7,613 nt of DNA, taken from assembly GCA_937900755.1 (NCBI GenBank), contig CALCDN010000139.1:1-7613 (forward strand), given 5' to 3'. Of this stretch, positions 1 through 4,884 are shown piece after piece. This stretch comes from an uncultured Acetobacter sp. GTDB lineage: Bacteria > Pseudomonadota > Alphaproteobacteria > Acetobacterales > Acetobacteraceae. A program made the translations under genes and the position numbers. The notes beneath the pieces were generated by a model. It worked only from the letters and a program-made list of their open reading frames with translations. It did not search any database and had not been told where the DNA came from. Every line of letters starts with the position of its first letter. Within the stretch, counting starts at the first letter, position 1.

Positions 1-1028
1 GGCTTTTCCTTATGCAGATGCGCTATGGCAGCGTGGATTTCGCGGACCTTATTGTGCCCGCGCGGAACATGGCCTCGCACGGGGTTCCCGTGGGTGGTCT
101 TCTGGCGGCTGACCTGGCGGCGGTCCAGTCCTCCCTTTTGGCGGATGACAAGGTTCGCGCCGTGTTCGGCAATGACACCGGGCATGTTCTGGTCACGGAC
201 GATATTCTGGTACAGACCCGGCTGGCCGGTGCGCTGGAGCGCCTGCGCATTGCCGGTGTGGGCGACCTGTACACAGGGGCTCTGGCCCAGACTTTTGTCG
301 AAGGCGCTCAGGCGGCGGGCGGTGGCCTGTCTCCGGCCGACCTGCGGAACGATGTGCCCGTGGCGGAGCAACCCCTTACAGTGCATGCCAATGGGGTGGA
401 TATCAGCTTTCTGCCGCCACCGGCCGATGGCGGGCTGGGCATGGCGGCCTCCTATCTGGCGGGTGGTCGTGGGGGTGAGGGTGCTGTGGCCGCATGGCGC
501 GCGCGTCAGGCTGGCAGGGGCGGCAGCGTCAGCGTGGCTGATGCTCAGGCGTTGCTGAATTCTGGCGGCCTGTCTGGCGGCGGGGCGTTGCCCGCGCTGC
601 CCGCGTCCACAACCTTTGTCGTGACCGACCGGCAGGGCCAGACCGTGGCCTGTGCGCTGAGCATGAACAACCTGTTTGGCACCGGGCGCATTGCGGGTTC
701 GACCGGTATTGTTCTGGGCGCGTCCCCCGCGCAAAGGCCGCAGCCGTTGCTGGCTGCGGGGATTGCCCATCAGGGCCGGGAGGAGTTTAGGGCTGCGGCT
801 GCGGCATCGGGGCAGAATGTGGCGGCGGATACGGCGGCCATTGCCATGCGCGCAGCCCTTGCCGGGGTGCGCCCACGGGTGACCAATGGCAACGGGCGCG
901 CCAATTTTGTATCCTGTCCGGGTGGAATTTCCTCGGGGGGAGGCCGATGCTTTGGCTGGACGGACCCCAGGGGGTCTGGTTTGGCTGTAGGCTACACGCC
1001 GGTTGTCCACGTAACTCCGGGGCCGTAA
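1..1028 (+). CDS. Gamma-glutamyltransferase family protein, 5' end missing
   Basis: The reading frame is open from the left edge (codons from base 3), so the start lies upstream; the ATG at 12 is an internal Met. Numbering from that Met (338 residues), residues 4-35 match the large-subunit segment 'RYGS-DFADLIVPA...G-PV'. Residues 200-234 (TTFVVTDRQG ... NNLFGTGRIAGSTGI) match the start of the small subunit, where family members cleave themselves just before a Thr that becomes the catalytic nucleophile; Thr200 is the candidate. The usual TTH is TTF here. From Thr200 the C-terminal part is only about 139 residues, against roughly 190 in E. coli Ggt, and the GSPGG motif is not seen; ASGQ at 265-268 may replace it. 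The C-terminus (TDPRGSGLAVGY) is family-like. Cys302 and Cys313 flank a glycine-rich turn and could form a disulfide, fitting a periplasmic enzyme. Family members hydrolyse or transfer the gamma-glutamyl group of glutathione; the actual substrate is not shown. Family assignment is firm, activity less so. Confidence 0.85.
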   Translation, partial: LFLMQMRYGSVDFADLIVPARNMASHGVPVGGLLAADLAAVQSSLLADDKVRAVFGNDTGHVLVTDDILVQTRLAGALERLRIAGVGDLYTGALAQTFVEGAQAAGGGLSPADLRNDVPVAEQPLTVHANGVDISFLPPPADGGLGMAASYLAGGRGGEGAVAAWRARQAGRGGSVSVADAQALLNSGGLSGGGALPALPASTTFVVTDRQGQTVACALSMNNLFGTGRIAGSTGIVLGASPAQRPQPLLAAGIAHQGREEFRAAAAASGQNVAADTAAIAMRAALAGVRPRVTNGNGRANFVSCPGGISSGGGRCFGWTDPRGSGLAVGYTPVVHVTPGP

Positions 1029-1078
1029 AAGCCACGAGGGGTGGTGTGCCTGTCCGGCCCCACCTTTCTGGCCCACCC

Positions 1079-1106
1079 TTGCTATGTTTTTGTTTTGTTC
1101 TATAAT
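1079..1106 (+). promoter_or_regulatory. Predicted sigma70 promoter of recA
   Basis: The -10 box TATAAT at 1101-1106 is a perfect consensus match. A -35 candidate TTGCTA lies at 1079-1084 with a 16-base spacer (or CTTGCT at 1078-1083 with 17). The predicted transcript start is near 1113, giving a recA leader of about 177 nt. The -10 box lies inside the inverted repeat at 1091-1117, so a protein bound there would block RNA polymerase directly. Confidence 0.7.
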
Positions 1107-1117
1107 GGAACAAAACA
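1091..1117. promoter_or_regulatory. LexA-like operator, perfect 10-bp inverted repeat
   Basis: The left arm TGTTTTGTTC (1091-1100) and right arm GAACAAAACA (1108-1117) are exact reverse complements around the 7-base centre TATAATG. The core is GTTC-N7-GAAC. Alphaproteobacterial LexA boxes are usually described as the direct repeat GTTC-N7-GTTC, so half-site and spacing agree but the second half-site is inverted. Its position over the -10 box of recA, the classic SOS gene, makes LexA the most likely binder. That binder is an inference. Confidence 0.65.
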
Positions 1118-1289
1118 GGTCCAAATCCTTAACGGGGCCTGCGCTAAAGCAGGGCTTTCATGGCTGTGCGTTGCGGAGCAAAAGTGTTTGTGGCAGGGGT
1201 TTTAAACCTGAACCAACAGGTTTTAGGCTTGGAGCCATGCGGGGTTCTGGTCGGGTTGTTCGGCCCATATGCTGAGGGAATGGTAGAGA
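1113..1289 (+). other. recA mRNA leader (predicted 5' UTR)
   Basis: About 177 nt lie between the predicted transcript start and the recA ATG. Three short inverted repeats can be read: AAAGC-AGG-GCTTT (1146-1158), AAACCTG-N6-CAGGTTT (1204-1223) and GGTCG-N7-CGGCC (1249-1265, one G-U pair), the last ending 8 nt before the Shine-Dalgarno GAGGGA at 1274-1279. No known riboswitch or run of U after a stem was recognised. A five-codon frame (ATG at 1280, stop 1295-1297) overlaps the recA start. Leader status depends on the predicted promoter being the real one. Confidence 0.4.
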
Positions 1290-2321
1290 ATGGATAAGGC
1301 AAAGGCGCTGGAAGGCGCTCTTGGGCAGATTGAGCGGGCTTTTGGCAAAGGGTCCGTCATGCGGCTGGGCCAGCGGCCCAAGGAACAGTCGGATGTCATC
1401 TCCACCGGCTCGCTCGGGCTGGATATTGCTCTGGGTATTGGTGGCCTGCCACGTGGGCGCGTGGTGGAAATTTACGGGCCGGAAAGCTCGGGCAAGACCA
1501 CTCTGGCCCTGCATGCCATTGCGGAAGCGCAAAAACGCGGCGGCACCTGCGCGTTTATTGACGCTGAACATGCGCTGGACCCCGGCTACGCCAAAAAGCT
1601 GGGTGTGGACATTGATAACCTGCTGATCAGCCAGCCCGATGCGGGCGAGCAGGCGCTTGAAATTGCCGACACGCTGGTCCGCTCCGGTGCGATTGACGTG
1701 CTGGTGGTGGATAGTGTGGCAGCCCTGGTACCCCGTGCCGAACTTGAAGGCGACATGGGCGACAGCCATGTGGGCCTGCACGCGCGGTTGATGAGCCAGG
1801 CCCTGCGCAAGCTGACCGGCACGGTCGCGCGGTCCAACACGCTGATGATCTTTTTGAACCAGATCCGGCTCAAGATTGGTGTGATGTTTGGCAACCCGGA
1901 AACCACAACGGGTGGCAACGCGCTCAAGTTCTACGCCTCCGTTCGTCTGGACATCCGCCGGATTGGTTCGATCAAGGACAAGGACGAGGTGACGGGCAAC
2001 CAGACACGCGTCAAGGTCGTCAAGAACAAGATGGCTCCTCCCTTCCGTCAGGTCGAGTTTGACATCATGTACGGCGAAGGCATCAGCAAGGTGGGTGAAC
2101 TGATCGACCTTGGTGTCAAGGCCGCGGTGGTGGAAAAATCCGGTGCATGGTTCTCCTATGACAGCCAGCGTATTGGCCAGGGGCGTGAGAACGCCAAGCA
2201 GTTCCTGCGTGACCACCCCGAAATGGCGGCGGATATCGAACGCAAGGTGCGTGAACACGCAGGGGTTGTGGCTGAAGCCATGATGGTCGCCCCCGAGCAT
2301 GACGCAGAGGGCGAGGACTAA
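1290..2321 (+). CDS. recA: RecA recombinase
   Basis: Complete 343-residue RecA, close to the usual length. RecA forms ATP-dependent filaments on single-stranded DNA in the cytoplasm, carries out homologous strand exchange and triggers LexA self-cleavage in the SOS response. Visible are the Walker A motif GPESSGKT (63-70), the catalytic Glu in DAEHALD (Glu93), Walker B VLVVDS (137-142), loop L1 region (about 150-162), and loop L2 NQIRLKIGVMFGNPETTTGG (190-209), which includes the ATP-sensing Gln191. The C-terminal domain ends in a short acidic tail (EHDAEGED), as in E. coli. The ATG at 1290 is chosen because GAGGGA sits 10 nt upstream and the N-terminus aligns with the family (DKAKALEGALGQIERAFGKG). 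It is probably monocistronic: the gene downstream is on the other strand and its stop codon directly abuts that of recA. Control by the LexA-like operator at 1091-1117 is likely. Confidence 0.99.
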   Translation: MDKAKALEGALGQIERAFGKGSVMRLGQRPKEQSDVISTGSLGLDIALGIGGLPRGRVVEIYGPESSGKTTLALHAIAEAQKRGGTCAFIDAEHALDPGYAKKLGVDIDNLLISQPDAGEQALEIADTLVRSGAIDVLVVDSVAALVPRAELEGDMGDSHVGLHARLMSQALRKLTGTVARSNTLMIFLNQIRLKIGVMFGNPETTTGGNALKFYASVRLDIRRIGSIKDKDEVTGNQTRVKVVKNKMAPPFRQVEFDIMYGEGISKVGELIDLGVKAAVVEKSGAWFSYDSQRIGQGRENAKQFLRDHPEMAADIERKVREHAGVVAEAMMVAPEHDAEGED

Positions 2322-2837
2322 CTACCCAACAGCGCGGCAGAGCAGGCTGGCCTGCGGGTCGTAGGAGGCCAGAATGGCCTGTTCTTCCGCACTGATCGCC
2401 TCTGGCGTAAATCCCTGCCGCGCCCAGAAGTGCAGGGCATGGCGGGTGGAGGTCAGGGTCAATGTGTCCAGCCCGGCCTTGCGGGCTGTGGTTTCGGCCT
2501 GGGTAATGGCTGTTTGGGCATGCCCCTGGCCGCGTAAATGCGGGGCCAGGGCCAGGTCATGGATGTACCACCGGTCAGCCGGTGTGGGCAGTAAACCCAG
2601 CAAGGTATTGAGCGGGGGGGAAAGCAGCCCCCGCCATGGATGGCTGACAAGATAGCCTCCAAGCTGGCCACCCGCCATCAGGCTCAGGCAGCCTGATGGG
2701 GCAAGGCGCAGGCGTTCGGCAAAAATAAGTGTATCTTCGGGGTAGTCAGGGTGCACTGTAGCGGCCAGTGCTGTAACGTGGTCAAGATCATCTGGCGCCA
2801 TCAAACGCCAGATGGTATCTGCGCGCGAAGTGTTCAT
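2322..2837 (-). CDS. GNAT-family N-acetyltransferase
   Basis: A single-domain cytoplasmic acetyltransferase of about 171 residues that would transfer acetyl from acetyl-CoA to an amine; the acceptor cannot be read from the sequence. Numbered from the ATG at 2837, motif A is YIHDLALAPHLRGQGHA (91-107), with the RGQGHA loop that binds the CoA pyrophosphate. The later HALHFWARQGF (133-143) is the usual 'A--FY---GF' motif near the C-terminus. The ATG at 2837 is preferred: the fold begins about 9 residues after it and AGCGGAA lies upstream. An in-frame GTG at 2879 would add 14 residues but has no ribosome site and would leave only 22 bp to the divergent gene at 2902. Its stop codon directly abuts that of recA, tail to tail. 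It shares a short divergent control region with the ModE-like gene, so the two could be co-regulated, but no operator is obvious there. Confidence 0.9.
   Translation of the reverse strand: MNTSRADTIWRLMAPDDLDHVTALAATVHPDYPEDTLIFAERLRLAPSGCLSLMAGGQLGGYLVSHPWRGLLSPPLNTLLGLLPTPADRWYIHDLALAPHLRGQGHAQTAITQAETTARKAGLDTLTLTSTRHALHFWARQGFTPEAISAEEQAILASYDPQASLLCRAVG
2342..2380 (+). terminator. Possible recA transcription stop inside the GNAT gene
   Basis: Two adjacent perfect inverted repeats lie 21-59 bases after the recA stop: GCAGG-CTGG-CCTGC (2342-2355) and AGGCCA-GAA-TGGCCT (2366-2380), the latter followed by GTTCTT. There is no proper U tract, and both lie within the 3' coding end of the convergent GNAT gene, so they may be coding coincidences. 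They are listed because there is no intergenic DNA in which a recA terminator could otherwise sit. Confidence 0.25.
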
Positions 2838-2901
2838 ACCAAGGTTCCGCTGTGTATGCGAGGTGTTGCACGCAGCCACTTATGACTGAAAAGCAAAGAT
2901 C

Positions 2902-3249
2902 ATGACAGGGCGACTGAGACTGACATTGCGGGTTGATGCGGACGGGCGTGCCGCGCTGGGGCATGGCAAGGTCCACCTGCTGGAGCAGTTGGCCGAAACC
3001 GGCTCCATTTCCGCCGCCGGGCGCGCCATGGGCATGTCCTACCGGCGCACATGGCTTTTGGTGGACAACCTGAACCAGCTTTTTGCGGACCCCCTTGTCA
3101 TGACCCGGCCCGGCGGTGGCGGTGGCGCCTTCCTGACCGAGACGGGAAAAACCGTTCTGGCGCTTTATCGCCAGATCGAGCAGGACGCGGCACAGGCGAC
3201 CCGGTCTGGCATCGAGCAGATGGAAGCCCTGCTCGCCCCTGTGGCCTAA
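2902..3249 (+). CDS. ModE N-terminal-type winged-helix DNA-binding protein
   Basis: 115 residues resembling the DNA-binding domain of the molybdate regulator ModE (LysR-like winged helix). Residues 1-30 form the lead-in (LRLTLRVD ... LGHGKVHLLEQL), the helix-turn-helix is about 31-58 (AETGSISAAGRAMGMSYRR then TWLLVDNLN), and the wing carries the glycine run RPGGGGGAFLTETG (69-82). A dimerisation-type helix follows (83-112). E. coli ModE is about 262 residues with two C-terminal molybdate-binding (Mop) domains; these are absent here and no coding frame continues past the stop, so this is a one-domain protein. Such proteins occur in alphaproteobacteria and are often annotated only as winged-helix or LysR-family regulators. 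No molybdenum genes lie in the window. The start has only a weak AAAG-like ribosome site. It may regulate the divergent GNAT gene or act elsewhere; its signal is unknown. Confidence 0.85.
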   Translation: MTGRLRLTLRVDADGRAALGHGKVHLLEQLAETGSISAAGRAMGMSYRRTWLLVDNLNQLFADPLVMTRPGGGGGAFLTETGKTVLALYRQIEQDAAQATRSGIEQMEALLAPVA

Positions 3250-3272
3250 TGCCTCCAAAAAACCTTATCTGA

Positions 3273-3300
3273 GTGACAAATTGCATGGTGTGAGTACAAT
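3273..3300 (+). promoter_or_regulatory. Predicted promoter of the opgGH operon
   Basis: The -35 GTGACA (3273-3278) and -10 TACAAT (3295-3300) each match the sigma70 consensus at 5 of 6 positions, with a 16-base spacer. Predicted transcription starts near 3307, about 31 nt before the opgG start codon. No operator repeat was seen nearby. Confidence 0.5.
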
Positions 3301-3326
3301 CGCGCCAGAGAATTTTCGGCAATAGC

Positions 3327-3332
3327 GGGAGA
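3327..3332 (+). promoter_or_regulatory. Shine-Dalgarno site fixing the GTG start of opgG
   Basis: GGGAGA lies 5 nt before the GTG at 3338. No ATG near this position gives a complete signal peptide, so the strong ribosome site supports the GTG start. Confidence 0.7.
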
Positions 3333-3337
3333 CTAAA

Positions 3338-4882
3338 GTGTCATCAAACGTAAAGCGGCGTGGGGTCATTCGGGCCGGGGCAGGCGTGACTTTGGCATCG
3401 CTTGTTGGCGGAGTCGTTCCCAGGGCGCGCGCGGAGGGGCTGAGTGGCGCCACGGGCAAGTTTGATGACAGCACCGTAATCCAGATTGCCCACAGGCTGG
3501 CCAATGCGGAATATCACCCACCGGGGCAGAGCCTGCCCAAGGCGTTGGACAACCTGACGTTTGACCAGTATCGCGGCATTGCCTACCGGCCGGACCGCGC
3601 CTTGTGGGCGGGGGACAATCTGGCGTTCGACGTGGAGTTTTTCCCCCGTGGCTTTCTCTACCGTCCCCGGATAGAAATTTATGAGGTCAGGGATGGGCAG
3701 TCAGGTGTTGTGCCCTATTCCCCCGACCTGTTCACCTACTCCGACCCGGCCCTGCGGGTTACGGAGGACTTGGGCTTTGCCGGGGTCCGGTTGCGTACCG
3801 CCATTAACACTCCGGGTGTCATGGAGGAGTTTTGCGTGTTCCTCGGGGCGTCCTATTTCCGGGCCGTGGCCAAGGGGCAGGATTATGGTCTTTCCGCCCG
3901 TGGATTCGCCAACGGCACGGGCGACCCCAAGGGGGAGGAATTCGCCCTTTTCCGTGCGTTCTGGCTGGAAAAACCCCAGCCGGGCGTGCAGTCCGTTGTT
4001 GTGCATGCCCTGCTGGACAGCCCCGCGGTAACCGGGGCGTTCCGCTTTACCATCCGTCCGGGCGACAGCACCGTGTTTGACGTGCAGACAACCCTGTTCC
4101 CGCGCACCAAGATCGAACAGTCCGGGATCGCCCCCCTGACCGGCATGTTCTATTTTGACGTCAACGACCACAACCATGTGGATGACTGGCGCCCCGCAGC
4201 GCATGACAGCGAAGCCCTGCAAATGTGGACCGGGGCGGACCAGCAGCTCTATCGCCCGTTGCGCAATCCGCTGGACCTCCAGTTTTCAACCTTTTCGGAT
4301 GTTTCCCCGCGTGGATTCGGATTGATGCAGCGCAGGCGCACCTTCCACGATTACGAGGACCTGGCCCTGCATTACGAAAAACGCCCCTCCCTGTGGATCG
4401 AACCGATCGGGGACTGGGGTGCGGGTTGGGTCGACCTGGTGGAAATTCCCACTCCCAATGAAGTGAATGACAATATTGTCTCCTTCTGGCGGCCCAAGGA
4501 ACCGTTGCGCGCCGGGCAGGAATATCATTTCACCTACCGCATGTACTGGGGGTGGGACGCTCCCTTCCCCACGCCATTGGCGCGGATTGGCGCAACCCGT
4601 GTGGGCTCGGTCGTGGACAATAACGATGCCCGTTTTTTTGCCATAGACTTTATGGGCACCCCCTTCGAGCACCTGCCCAAGGACACTCATTTCCACGTCA
4701 CGCCCAAAACATCGGCGGGTAAAATCCAGAATGTGGTGGTTGAGCCCAATCCGGCCATCAATGGCATCCGCACCACCTTTGAATTTATTCCCGGTGACGC
4801 CAGGGTGGCGGACCTGAGTGCCGCGCTGGAAACGGATTCCGGCCCCATTTCCGAACAGTGGCTGTATCGGTGGACGCCCTGA
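3338..4882 (+). CDS. opgG: Periplasmic glucan biosynthesis protein OpgG/OpgD (MdoG family)
   Basis: Complete at 514 residues, close to E. coli OpgG (511). The family acts in the periplasm on beta-1,2-linked glucan chains of osmoregulated periplasmic glucans; the E. coli paralogue OpgD has been assigned beta-1,2-glucanase activity (GH186). The N-terminus has a twin-arginine-like signal: KRRGVIR (6-12), a hydrophobic stretch (13-28) and a likely cleavage site ARA/EG (32/33). Family hallmarks are the early segment LTFDQYRGIAYRP (73-85), APLTGMFYF (265-273), HDSEALQMWTG (289-299), FGLMQRRRTFHDYEDL (327-342) and DLVEIPTPNEVNDNIVSFW (366-384). Export by Tat is typical of OpgD, whereas E. coli OpgG uses Sec; position beside opgH argues for opgG, so the name opgD-like is also fair. 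It starts with GTG, with GGGAGA 5 nt upstream. opgH follows 2 nt after its stop, indicating translational coupling in one operon. Confidence 0.97.
   Translation: MSSNVKRRGVIRAGAGVTLASLVGGVVPRARAEGLSGATGKFDDSTVIQIAHRLANAEYHPPGQSLPKALDNLTFDQYRGIAYRPDRALWAGDNLAFDVEFFPRGFLYRPRIEIYEVRDGQSGVVPYSPDLFTYSDPALRVTEDLGFAGVRLRTAINTPGVMEEFCVFLGASYFRAVAKGQDYGLSARGFANGTGDPKGEEFALFRAFWLEKPQPGVQSVVVHALLDSPAVTGAFRFTIRPGDSTVFDVQTTLFPRTKIEQSGIAPLTGMFYFDVNDHNHVDDWRPAAHDSEALQMWTGADQQLYRPLRNPLDLQFSTFSDVSPRGFGLMQRRRTFHDYEDLALHYEKRPSLWIEPIGDWGAGWVDLVEIPTPNEVNDNIVSFWRPKEPLRAGQEYHFTYRMYWGWDAPFPTPLARIGATRVGSVVDNNDARFFAIDFMGTPFEHLPKDTHFHVTPKTSAGKIQNVVVEPNPAINGIRTTFEFIPGDARVADLSAALETDSGPISEQWLYRWTP
4869..4874 (+). promoter_or_regulatory. 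Ribosome site favouring the ATG start of opgH
   Basis: GGTGGA, inside the end of opgG, lies 10 nt before the ATG at 4885. The alternative in-frame GTG at 4858 has no such site in front of it, so the downstream ATG is preferred. Confidence 0.45.
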
Positions 4883-4884
4883 CC

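Noticed and set aside
1031..1080. Terminator for the gamma-glutamyltransferase gene
   Set aside because: Only weak GCCAC/GTGGT and GGTGG/CCACC pairings are possible and no stem directly precedes the T-rich stretch at 1087-1096, which fits better as part of the recA promoter region.
1244..1261. Second pair of GTTC words in the recA leader, considered as another LexA box
   Set aside because: The spacing is 10 bases, not 7, and the flanks show no symmetry.
1084..1275. 63-codon plus-strand frame in the recA control region
   Set aside because: Its ATG lies before the predicted transcript start and it runs through the operator. It has no ribosome site and no protein-like pattern.
1158..2300. 380-codon open frame on the minus strand opposite recA
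   Set aside because: It lies almost wholly antisense to an unmistakable recA. Long antisense frames are expected in GC-rich coding DNA, and its translation shows no recognisable domain.
2838..2901. Promoters or a shared operator between the divergent GNAT and ModE-like genes
   Set aside because: TTGCAC at 2867-2872 has no acceptable -10 partner at the right distance. The only symmetry, CATAC/GTATG (2835-2858), is 5 bp long and too weak to call.
2788..3258. 156-codon minus-strand frame covering the ModE-like gene
   Set aside because: It is a shadow of the winged-helix gene, and it also overlaps the start of the GNAT gene.
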